Assembly: GCA_017651385.1 (NCBI GenBank)
Contig: JAGCCY010000092.1
Coordinates: forward strand, 1 to 8,524
DNA from: Lachnospiraceae bacterium
GTDB taxonomy: Bacteria; Bacillota; Clostridia; Lachnospirales; Lachnospiraceae
DNA: 8,524 nucleotides
Direction of reading: 5' to 3'
Positions 1 through 5,565 of this stretch are shown here, piece by piece (positions within the stretch are counted from its first letter, which is position 1; the number at the start of each line of letters is the position of its first letter). Position numbers and translations under genes: made by a program. Below the pieces are notes generated by a model that saw only the letters and a list, made by a program, of their open reading frames with translations, did not search any database and had not been told where the DNA came from.

Positions 1-895
1 ACAGTTTCTGCATGATCGTCGCGGCAAATATGATAAGCAAAAGAACAATTGCCATGGCACTCGCAAGCCCGACCTTCTGCTGCGTATGCGCGATCTCATG
101 CATGACCACAAAGTAGGTGCCCGTACCGTTGGCACCGCTCGTGATCACGTACGGAGGTTCAAAAGCGCTTAACGATCCCGTGATCGAAAGGATCACATTG
201 AGCAAAATGATCGTTTTGATACTCGGGAGGATGATGTATTTGAACTGCTGCCATTTATTTGCCCCGTCAAGCATTGCAGCTTCGTAAAGTTCAGAATCGA
301 CAGACATTATGGCTCCGATGAAAAGGACCATATTCTGCCCCGTATATCTCCATACCGATGTGCCCACTAAGGAAACATTGTTGATCCTCTGGTCTTTTAA
401 CCAATAAGGAAGGTTATCGATCGTAAATCCCGCCCAGCTTAAGACCGAATCAAACACAAAACCTCTCGTAAAGAAGAATTTGAATATAAAACCTATCGCA
501 ATACCGTTTATAAGATAAGGAAAGAACATAAATCCCTTAAACAGCGCCCCGCCTTTGACCTTAAAACTTAAGATCGTCGCAAGATAGAGTGCAAGACTTA
601 ACTGGACAACTGAACCGCCCATATAATAAAGGCTCAATTTCAGTGCCCCGAAACAGTCTTTCCTCGAAAAGACCTTAAGATAGTTCTTAAAGGACACAAA
701 CTTCCTCGCTCCGACATACTTCATGTCAAAAAAGCTGAAAGAAAACATTTTTCCGAAAGGAAGGTATGTAAACACAAATAAAAGCACCATAGGCACTATC
801 ATGAATGCAAAGATCACAAGTGCCTTCTGGACTTTTCGTGAGCCAAACCACTCCGCAAATGTCTTTTTTTCGTTTACTCTTACTTCTGCCTGCAT
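1..895 (-). CDS. Sugar ABC transporter permease, MalF/UgpA type (3' end cut by window edge)
   Basis: Inner-membrane subunit of a carbohydrate ABC importer; it forms half of the translocation channel and docks on a cytoplasmic ATPase. I translated 298 residues, starting MQAEVRVNEKK. A hydrophobic first membrane segment spans about residues 25-46, with further segments near 85-110, 120-142, 185-200, 227-245 and 277-294. The diagnostic permease EAA loop is at residues 205-224: E205-A-A, then D210-G-A and ending I-L-P224. Family members are about 290-310 residues, so only a few C-terminal residues lie outside the window. The start at 895 is chosen because it has a GGGAG ribosome binding site 6 nt upstream; an ATG at 917 is in another frame and gives a short non-homologous peptide. 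It follows the binding-protein gene by 66 nt in the same direction, so they are co-transcribed. The substrate cannot be told from the sequence; the partner permease is probably just left of the window. Confidence 0.93.
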   Translation of the reverse strand, partial: MQAEVRVNEKKTFAEWFGSRKVQKALVIFAFMIVPMVLLFVFTYLPFGKMFSFSFFDMKYVGARKFVSFKNYLKVFSRKDCFGALKLSLYYMGGSVVQLSLALYLATILSFKVKGGALFKGFMFFPYLINGIAIGFIFKFFFTRGFVFDSVLSWAGFTIDNLPYWLKDQRINNVSLVGTSVWRYTGQNMVLFIGAIMSVDSELYEAAMLDGANKWQQFKYIILPSIKTIILLNVILSITGSLSAFEPPYVITSGANGTGTYFVVMHEIAHTQQKVGLASAMAIVLLLIIFAATIMQKL

Positions 896-901
896 ATATT
901 T

Positions 902-906
902 CTCCC
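902..906 (-). promoter_or_regulatory. Ribosome binding site of the permease gene
   Basis: GGGAG on the minus strand with a 6-nt spacer to the ATG at 895. It decides the start of the permease and argues against the out-of-frame ATG at 917. The wider sequence CCGGGAG (902-908) resembles the first arm of the nearby hairpin (see 928-949). Confidence 0.75.
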
Positions 907-927
907 GGTAAAACCATTTCATAAAGT

Positions 928-949
928 CCGGGGAGGATGACCTCCCCGG
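928..949 (-). promoter_or_regulatory. Intercistronic hairpin between binding-protein and permease genes
   Basis: Perfect 9-bp inverted repeat, CCGGGGAGG / CCTCCCCGG, with a 4-nt loop. It begins 12 nt after the binding-protein stop codon. On the transcribed (minus) strand it is followed by ACTTTATG rather than a run of T, so it is not a classic strong terminator. Hairpins in this position in sugar-import operons (malE-malF is the known example) protect the upstream mRNA from 3' decay or cause partial termination, giving more binding protein than permease. That role is inferred here from position and structure. Confidence 0.7.
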
Positions 950-961
950 GGATAAAACACT

Positions 962-2392
962 TTATTTTGCTTCAATACCAAGTTCGGTCTGAGCCGCATT
1001 CCATGCTGCGGTCCAGTCGTTCATTATGTCGTCAAAGCTTTCGGAGCCTGTTGCGGCTGCCTCGATGATCCTCTGAACCTTTGCGTTTCCGCCTGCGTTA
1101 AACGAAAGTTCCGATTCGTTGTTCATGTCGTTTAAGAAGGTTTCTTCTCCTGCAAGTGCGGGCTGATCGGAAAGAACGGCGCAGCCGTCAAATGCCGAGT
1201 ACATATCAGGGTTCTTGCCGCCGATAACGACCGTGTAACCGCCTTCGTTGTAGCACCAGTCAGACTTTTCGGTCATCCACTTTACAAAGATGAGCGAAGC
1301 AAGCTTGTTCTCATCGGAAGAATTGACATTGATACAATAGTTGTAGTCACCGCCGGCTGCCACATACTGAGTACCGTTTACCGTCATGGGGAAAGGCATA
1401 TATCCTACATCTTCGGGATGGGAGTCCGCTTCCTGCATCTGAGCGTAAGCCCATGAACCGAGTACCATCGTGCCGATCTCGCCTCTGTTGAGCATGCCCT
1501 TGCAGCCTTCCCAGTCGGTAGTGGTGTAGTCTTCTTCGATAAGACCGTTCTTTGTTGCTTCGTAAAGTATCCTGTAAAGATTGTAGATACCTGTGCCGTC
1601 GCCCGAATCCTTGAAAGGATCTGCATCATGCACGAATTCCTGATTCATATAGGTGTTGCTTCCGTTTGATACACAGCCGATGTAAGCATCCCATGCACCC
1701 ATGGTCCAGCCTGCGGCATAGTTTGTGTAAAGCGGGATCGCATCCGTGTTGTCCTTGATAAGCTGAAGGTCAGCAAGGAATTCATCCGGAGTCTTGGGTA
1801 ATGTCGTAATACCTGCCTTTTCAAAGACTGCCTTGTTATAAAGAACACCCTGGGCATTTGCCATGTAAGGTATACCGTAGCAGATACCGTCGAACTGCCA
1901 GCTGTCCACAAAGTTCAGCTTCTGTGAAAGGTTGTCGAGCGTATCGAGAGGCATGAAATATGTTGCAAGATCCGACTTGTCCACTGCGGGGATGAACATT
2001 ATATCGCCCCAGTCGCCTGTGGAAAGACGGAGAAGTGAATCCTCGGCGTAATCCGTTACCGCTTCGGTCTCAACTTTGATGTTGGGGAACTCTTCGTTGA
2101 ACTTTGCGATCATGGCATCCATCGTGCCGTCTGCCTGACGGTCTGTCTTATGATGTATGAACTTGATGGTCGCACTTGCGTCTTTATGATCGTCAAGATT
2201 TAAGGTTGTGTAGGAAAGTGCTCCGGCTTCCGTGGTTTCTGTCTTTGTCTCATCGGTCTTTGTCTCAACAGACTGTGAAACTTCGGTTTTATCCGTTGCG
2301 GAAGCGGATACACCTGCATCGTCACCGCAAGCTGCCAATGAAAGGGCCATAACCGCCGCCAATACAAGGGCAAGACAATTTTTCTTTTTCAT
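962..2392 (-). CDS. Sugar ABC transporter substrate-binding lipoprotein (family 1)
   Basis: Extracellular solute receptor of the importer, tethered to the outer face of the membrane. The 476-residue protein begins with a lipoprotein signal: MKKK, a hydrophobic stretch (residues 7-21) and lipobox L19-A-A-C22, where C22 would be lipidated. A low-complexity Thr/Glu/Lys linker follows (about residues 31-56), then the binding domain, with typical features such as MIAKFNEEFPNIKVE (94-108), GIPYMANAQGVLYNKAVFEKAG and a tryptophan/tyrosine-rich middle part. Length fits extracellular solute-binding protein family 1. A strong AGGAGG ribosome binding site lies at 2399-2404. It is the first gene of the importer transcription unit, followed by the permease, and the LacI-family gene sits just upstream. 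Many aromatic residues suggest an oligosaccharide ligand, but the sugar cannot be named from sequence. Confidence 0.93.
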   Translation of the reverse strand: MKKKNCLALVLAAVMALSLAACGDDAGVSASATDKTEVSQSVETKTDETKTETTEAGALSYTTLNLDDHKDASATIKFIHHKTDRQADGTMDAMIAKFNEEFPNIKVETEAVTDYAEDSLLRLSTGDWGDIMFIPAVDKSDLATYFMPLDTLDNLSQKLNFVDSWQFDGICYGIPYMANAQGVLYNKAVFEKAGITTLPKTPDEFLADLQLIKDNTDAIPLYTNYAAGWTMGAWDAYIGCVSNGSNTYMNQEFVHDADPFKDSGDGTGIYNLYRILYEATKNGLIEEDYTTTDWEGCKGMLNRGEIGTMVLGSWAYAQMQEADSHPEDVGYMPFPMTVNGTQYVAAGGDYNYCINVNSSDENKLASLIFVKWMTEKSDWCYNEGGYTVVIGGKNPDMYSAFDGCAVLSDQPALAGEETFLNDMNNESELSFNAGGNAKVQRIIEAAATGSESFDDIMNDWTAAWNAAQTELGIEAK

Positions 2393-2426
2393 AACTATCC
2401 TCCTTTAATTGTGGAAACTTAATTTC

Positions 2427-2442
2427 GTTGAACCATCTCAAC
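2427..2442. promoter_or_regulatory. Candidate operator or leader hairpin GTTGA-N6-TCAAC
   Basis: Inverted repeat with 5-bp arms (2427-2431 and 2438-2442). It sits at or just after the predicted transcription start of the binding-protein gene. A third copy of the half-site (TCAAC, 2476-2480) overlaps the predicted -35 box. The position suits a repressor site, for which the adjacent LacI-family protein is the obvious candidate; this assignment is inference. Confidence 0.4.
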
Positions 2443-2450
2443 TTAAATTT

Positions 2451-2479
2451 AATTTATCCCGCGGCTTAATTTTAATCAA
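2451..2479 (-). promoter_or_regulatory. Predicted promoter of the sugar importer operon
   Basis: Minus-strand -35 TTGATT (2474-2479), 17-bp spacer and -10 TAAATT (2451-2456). Each box matches consensus at four positions. Start of transcription would be near 2444, giving a leader of about 50 nt before the ATG at 2392. The 248-bp gap 2393-2640 holds this promoter, candidate operators and the terminator of the lacI-family gene; no small gene was seen in it. Confidence 0.5.
2454..2469. promoter_or_regulatory. Candidate LacI-type operator centred on CCGCGG
   Basis: Imperfect palindrome TTA-NN-CCGCGG-NN-TAA lying in the -35/-10 spacer and -10 box of the predicted importer promoter. It is the only GC-rich patch of the otherwise AT-rich gap. 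LacI-family operators are usually 14-20 bp palindromes with a central CG step, which this has. Binding by the neighbouring regulator is inferred, and this site competes with the GTTGA and ACTTAA repeats as the true operator. Confidence 0.4.
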
Positions 2480-2555
2480 CGTTTTTCGTCAAAATCACCA
2501 AATCTTCTCTGATATAGACAAATTAAACTGTTAGGTTTTTTGAAATACTTACAAC

Positions 2556-2589
2556 AAAAAAGCCTAACAAAACATATTTGTTAGGCTTT
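2556..2589 (-). terminator. Rho-independent terminator of the lacI-family gene
   Basis: Perfect 13-bp inverted repeat (2559-2571 with 2577-2589, 5-nt loop) reading AAAGCCTAACAAA and its complement. On the minus strand it runs into TTTTTT (2561-2556). It begins about 51 nt after the LacI-family stop codon at 2641, so it separates that gene's transcript from the importer operon, which then needs its own promoter. Confidence 0.85.
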
Positions 2590-2640
2590 ACTTAATTTTT
2601 AAGTTAATTTTTGCTATTAATAATTAATCTGTGCGGATCG

Positions 2641-3657
2641 TCACTTTATCTTTTTTACCGTTTTTCCGTAGATCAGCCTGCCCGGAACCGTAAGAATACC
2701 CTTTTTGTAAGGCTGCCCCGACATCTTTGCGATAAGTATCCTTATGGTCTGCGCCGCCATTTCTTTTACATCCACTTCACATGTGGTAAGCTCTATATCC
2801 TGACCGGGAAGAAGGTAATTGTCAAAACCGACGACCGAGATCTCTTCAGGAACCTTTATCTTTCTTTTCTTAAGGACCGATATGATGTCTGCGGCGGTAA
2901 CATCGCAGTTGCATGCAAATGCTGTCGGAAGCTTTGCCGGCAGTTTAAGTTCTTCGGGTTTGAATCTGCTGCCGTCCGATAACTTTCTGTCTTTTACGAT
3001 ATAGTCTTCCCTTATGGGAATATCATGCTCCATAAGTGCTTTGCAGTAGCCGAAATATCTGTCCGTTATACTGCTTGTGGACATTAACGTTCCCACATAA
3101 GCGATATCTTTGTGCCCCATCTCTATAAGATGGTTCACAAGCCTGTACATGCTCAAGAAATTATCCGTTATAACTGCGTCGCTTTCTTTTTCCTTGCTGG
3201 AAAAATCAAGGAAAATATACGGAACCGAAAGCTTCGACTCGAGCATATCAAGATATTCCTTACTCATAAGACCCACGATCACAAGCCCGTCGACCTTGTT
3301 GCCGTCCGTAAGAAGCGGGGTGGTCAGATTCTTCTCATCTTCGGGATTAACGATCTCAAGTAAAGTAAAGCAGCCCTTTGCGGCGGCTTTTGTGGCCACC
3401 TCCCTGTACATCCTCCAGTAAAACGACTGGGTCTGATCGAAATATTTCTCCGATATTATGATGCCTATGTTGTAGGTTTTTGTGTTCTTTTCCCTTGCGG
3501 TCCTGGGCGGCTGATAGCCCATCTTTTCGGCGGTGTCCTTTATCTTAACGCGCATCTCGTCCGATACGCCGGGCTGTCCGGAAAGGGCGTTTGAAACCGT
3601 GACCGCGCTCACACCGAGCGTTTTTCCTATATCGATAAGTCTAATCTTTTTAGCCAT
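2641..3657 (-). CDS. LacI/GalR-family transcriptional regulator
   Basis: Sugar-responsive DNA-binding repressor or activator of 338 residues, the normal family length. The N-terminal helix-turn-helix covers residues 5-27 (IRLIDIGKTLGVS, then AVTVSNALSG), with the third helix to about 48. Next comes the hinge, GYQPPRTAREK (47-57), and then a periplasmic-binding-protein-like effector domain from about residue 62 (YNIGIII), with family landmarks ITDNFLSMYRLVNHLIEMGHKDIAYVG and SVVGFDN. At the hinge position matching E. coli LacI Leu56, which intercalates into the operator centre, this protein has Lys57. Start supported by GGAGTGA (3661-3667). It stands upstream of, and in line with, the sugar importer, so it is probably the local regulator; it may also control itself, since palindromic DNA overlaps its promoter. 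The effector sugar is not predictable. Confidence 0.93.
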   Translation of the reverse strand: MAKKIRLIDIGKTLGVSAVTVSNALSGQPGVSDEMRVKIKDTAEKMGYQPPRTAREKNTKTYNIGIIISEKYFDQTQSFYWRMYREVATKAAAKGCFTLLEIVNPEDEKNLTTPLLTDGNKVDGLVIVGLMSKEYLDMLESKLSVPYIFLDFSSKEKESDAVITDNFLSMYRLVNHLIEMGHKDIAYVGTLMSTSSITDRYFGYCKALMEHDIPIREDYIVKDRKLSDGSRFKPEELKLPAKLPTAFACNCDVTAADIISVLKKRKIKVPEEISVVGFDNYLLPGQDIELTTCEVDVKEMAAQTIRILIAKMSGQPYKKGILTVPGRLIYGKTVKKIK

Positions 3658-3690
3658 AAGTCACTCCGTAATGTTTTTTATTACTTAATA

Positions 3691-3719
3691 ATATTAAAGC
3701 CTTACTTAAATTTAAGCAA
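3691..3719 (-). promoter_or_regulatory. Predicted promoter of the lacI-family gene
   Basis: Minus-strand -35 TTGCTT (3714-3719), 17-bp spacer and -10 TAATAT (3691-3696); the leader would be about 26 nt. The boxes are only fair matches. The promoter lies almost entirely inside the large inverted repeat at 3694-3727, so anything binding or folding there would affect it. Confidence 0.4.
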
Positions 3720-3727
3720 GGCTTTAA
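3694..3727 (-). terminator. Large inverted repeat after the MocR-like gene (terminator and/or operator)
   Basis: Two 17-bp arms with no spacer (3694-3710 and 3711-3727) and one imperfect pair, 3704/3717. In minus-strand RNA this pair is G-U and so tolerated; in plus-strand RNA it is A/C. It starts 6 nt after the MocR-like stop codon, which fits a terminator, but the minus-strand tail (TATTATTAAG) is a weak U-tract; the plus-strand side has a better run, ATTTTTT. The AT-rich core contains ACTTAAATTTAA, repeated in the importer control region, so it may also be a protein-binding site. Confidence 0.6.
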
Positions 3728-3732
3728 ATTTT

Positions 3733-4812
3733 TTAGTTAAATTCCTTTTTATTGTGCCTTCTGACGCGGTTTATATGCCTTTCAAAATCTCCGCTGTCGA
3801 TTATCTCAGCCAGGATGAGCTGCTCAAGCGTGGGCATAGGGCATGCATAGAAACCGACTTTTTCTTCAAAAAGCTTTACCATGTTCTTCGGGACCACCAT
3901 ATATGCGGCTCTTATCGCGGGACCTATCGTCTGGGTAAAAGTATTGACATATATGACTCTTCCCTCTTCATCCATCGAATATAAAGTTTCCTGAGGCTTA
4001 CGGCTTAGGGTAAATTCCGACTCAAAATCATCTTCTATCAGGATCGCGTCACGGCTCCGGCTCCATTTAATATATTCTCTTCTTTTAGATACCGAAGCGG
4101 TAACACCGCTTGGGAAAGAACGAAACGGCGAGATATGAAGGATCCCGGCATCGCTTTTCCAAAGAGCCTCGCTTTCGATACCGTCTTTTTTGAGTTTGAG
4201 CATCTCTATAGTGGCGCCGCCGCTTTCGTAAACCTTTGCGATAACGTTATATGAAGGGCTTTCCACTCCGTATATGATGTTTCGTCCGAAAGTCTGGATG
4301 ATAAGACCGTACAGATACTCCGCTCCGGCTCCCACAAATATCTGCCCGCCGTCGACATTCATTCTTTTGCTTCGGTTTAGATACTTTGCGATCGCCTCAC
4401 GAAGTACGGGCATGCCTTTCATCGGTGCTTTTAACATGATATAGTCGCCGGCCTCACTCATGACACGCCTTGCGGTCTTCGCATACAACGATATCGGAAA
4501 GCCTTCGGGAACGGCGATCCCCGCGGATTCGTTTATCAAAGACTCAACAAGGTTAACGCTTCCCGCGCCGGGATTAAAATATAGATCGTTTGCATCATAT
4601 ATTACAAAGAATCCGCTCTTTTCTTTTGAAGAGATATATCCCTCTTCAAGCAAAAGTTCATAAGCATGTTCAACGGTTATTACGCTTAAGCCGTATTTTT
4701 CGGCAGTCACCCGCTTTGACGGAAGCTTATCGCCTTTGATATATCTTCCCTTTAAGATATCGTCTCTTAATGTTTCATAAAGCTCTATGTATTTTGTCTT
4801 GTTCTCTTTCAT
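3733..4812 (-). CDS. GntR/MocR-family regulator with degenerate, truncated aminotransferase-like domain
   Basis: Transcription factor of 359 residues. An N-terminal GntR winged helix covers residues 6-71 (YIELYETLRDDILKGRY, then LPSKRVTAEKYGLSVITVEHAYELLLEEGYI). A fold-type I aminotransferase-like domain starts near 85, with landmarks EREA-like VLREAIAKYL (136-145), VESPSYN (183-189), SPFRSFPSG (228-236), EDDFESEF (260-267) and TFTQTIGPAIRAAY (291-304). In PLP-binding MocR proteins the last motif reads T-F-S-K; here Gln294 (codon CAG at 3931-3933) replaces the Schiff-base lysine. The protein ends at FERHINRVRRHNKKEFN, where relatives (about 450-480 residues) continue for roughly 70-90 more; only 75 bp separate it from the next gene. 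It is transcribed divergently from the ECF S component gene. The ribosome binding site is weak (GGTG, short spacer). It probably regulates the S component and itself; whether it senses PLP is doubtful. Confidence 0.88.
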   Translation of the reverse strand: MKENKTKYIELYETLRDDILKGRYIKGDKLPSKRVTAEKYGLSVITVEHAYELLLEEGYISSKEKSGFFVIYDANDLYFNPGAGSVNLVESLINESAGIAVPEGFPISLYAKTARRVMSEAGDYIMLKAPMKGMPVLREAIAKYLNRSKRMNVDGGQIFVGAGAEYLYGLIIQTFGRNIIYGVESPSYNVIAKVYESGGATIEMLKLKKDGIESEALWKSDAGILHISPFRSFPSGVTASVSKRREYIKWSRSRDAILIEDDFESEFTLSRKPQETLYSMDEEGRVIYVNTFTQTIGPAIRAAYMVVPKNMVKLFEEKVGFYACPMPTLEQLILAEIIDSGDFERHINRVRRHNKKEFN

Positions 4813-4817
4813 GGTTC

Positions 4818-4868
4818 ACCAATCTGGTCTTATATTATTTTCTCTTTTTGGTAATTTTTATAGTACCA
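4818..4868. promoter_or_regulatory. Cluster of TGGT/ACCA boxes in the divergent control region
   Basis: Four related boxes lie in the 104-bp gap: ACCA 4818-4821, TGGT 4825-4828, TGGT 4849-4852 and ACCA 4865-4868. The outer pair includes TGGTA-N10-TACCA (4849-4868), just upstream of the S component's -10 box. MocR proteins such as GabR bind spaced repeats (ATACCA type in GabR), so these are good candidates for the site of the neighbouring MocR-like protein. Binding is inferred. Confidence 0.45.
4832..4839 (-). promoter_or_regulatory. Possible -10 region of the MocR-like gene
   Basis: AATAATAT on the minus strand gives a TAATAT-like -10 about 20 nt before the ATG at 4812, with no good -35. The leader would be very short. 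The TGGT/ACCA boxes flank it on both sides, suggesting autoregulation. Confidence 0.25.
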
Positions 4869-4874
4869 GTTCGA

Positions 4875-4883
4875 TGATATATT
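4875..4883 (+). promoter_or_regulatory. Extended -10 promoter of the ECF S component gene
   Basis: TGATATATT: an extended -10 (TGN) followed by TATATT, five of six consensus positions. No clear -35 is seen at 17 bp, consistent with an extended -10 or activator-dependent promoter. The leader would be about 27 nt, too short for a riboswitch. The ribosome binding site is AAGGGAG at 4901-4907. Confidence 0.5.
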
Positions 4884-4916
4884 GAGTTAAGAAATTTTTC
4901 AAGGGAGAATTAAGTT

Positions 4917-5549
4917 ATGAAAAACGAAAACATCAAAAAAACAGCTTATGCCGGCCTTATGGCTGCATTATGCTTTGTAGGATATGTGGTATTCCCGGCT
5001 ATAAGCGCATCCGGCACCAAAGTTCACGTAGGTAATGCCTTTGTGGTACTCGCAGCACTCTTACTCGGAGGTCCTCTCGGAGGTCTTTCCGGAGCGGTCG
5101 GTCTTACGATCGCCGATATAGTGAGCGGTTATGCGGCTTCCGCACCCAGAACCTTCATCACAAAGCTTGTGATCGGTCTTATCGTCGGTCTTGTTGCTCA
5201 TAAGATCGGTAAGATCTCAAAAGAACAGAACCATGTAAAAGTCTTAACCTTCTCGGCTATAGCAACAATTGCGGCTTTATTGTTCAACTGCATTTTTGAG
5301 CCCGCATTAAAGTATGTATGGTTTACCCTTCTTACACCCAACCCCGATAAGGCAGCATCCGCCATCAAGGCAATGGTAGCGGTCACCACATGGACCACAC
5401 TTGTAAACGCCGTGATCAACTCCGTTATCGCGATCATCCTTTACAATGTGCTCCGTCCCGCTCTTAAGAAGGCTCATCTCTTTGTAACTGTAGGAAAAGA
5501 CAAAGAAAAAGAAGCCGATCCGGCTCCCGAAGAAGTCAGACCGGCCTGA
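4917..5549 (+). CDS. ECF transporter S component (substrate-binding membrane subunit)
   Basis: Integral membrane substrate-capture subunit of an energy-coupling factor vitamin importer, 210 residues. An alanine-rich first helix (TAYAGLMAALCFVGYVVFPAI, about 9-29) is typical of the surface that contacts the EcfT subunit. Then come VHVGNAFVVLAALLLGGPLGGLSGAVG (37-62), ADIVSGYAASAPRTFITK (66-83) and further membrane segments near 84-99, 108-130 and 152-178. The pattern of His-Val-Gly, Gly-Gly-Pro-Leu-Gly-Gly and an ALAD-like turn followed by a P-x-T-F-I-x-K stretch fits the ECF riboflavin-type S component family (PF07155-like), whose members include several vitamin specificities. A charged tail (residues 193-210) is unusual for the family. 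No EcfA/EcfT genes are nearby, so it would use a shared energizing module. The divergent MocR-like gene suggests control, and hints at vitamin B6; riboflavin or another vitamin is equally possible. Confidence 0.88.
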   Translation: MKNENIKKTAYAGLMAALCFVGYVVFPAISASGTKVHVGNAFVVLAALLLGGPLGGLSGAVGLTIADIVSGYAASAPRTFITKLVIGLIVGLVAHKIGKISKEQNHVKVLTFSAIATIAALLFNCIFEPALKYVWFTLLTPNPDKAASAIKAMVAVTTWTTLVNAVINSVIAIILYNVLRPALKKAHLFVTVGKDKEKEADPAPEEVRPA

Positions 5550-5565
5550 TAAGATCAGATCTTAT
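5549..5565. terminator. Palindrome over the convergent gene ends (weak shared terminator candidate)
   Basis: ATAAGATC-A-GATCTTAT, 8-bp arms around a single central base. It overlaps the last base of the S component stop codon (5547-5549) and the aminopeptidase stop (5555-5557). Only 5 bp separate the convergent genes. The stem is short and AT-rich with no real T-run, so termination here is a guess; no better terminator is visible nearby. Confidence 0.3.

Noticed and set aside
726..917. 63-residue minus-strand frame starting at an ATG at 917
   Set aside because: It overlaps the permease start in another frame, has no well-placed ribosome binding site, and shows no recognisable family; the permease frame from 895 carries clear homology and a GGGAG site.
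2474..2490. CcpA cre site around AACGTT (2478-2483)
   Set aside because: Only about six of the ten fixed cre positions match and the flanking TG/CA ends are missing, so it is too weak to list as a site.
2611..3421. Plus-strand open frames over the lacI-family gene
   Set aside because: They lie antisense to a well-supported LacI-family protein and encode no recognisable domain; the same holds for plus-strand frames opposite the aminopeptidase and acetyltransferase genes.
4813..4916. Vitamin riboswitch upstream of the ECF S component
   Set aside because: The whole gap is 104 bp and the predicted leader about 27 nt, too short for an FMN, TPP or similar aptamer; no conserved aptamer core is visible.
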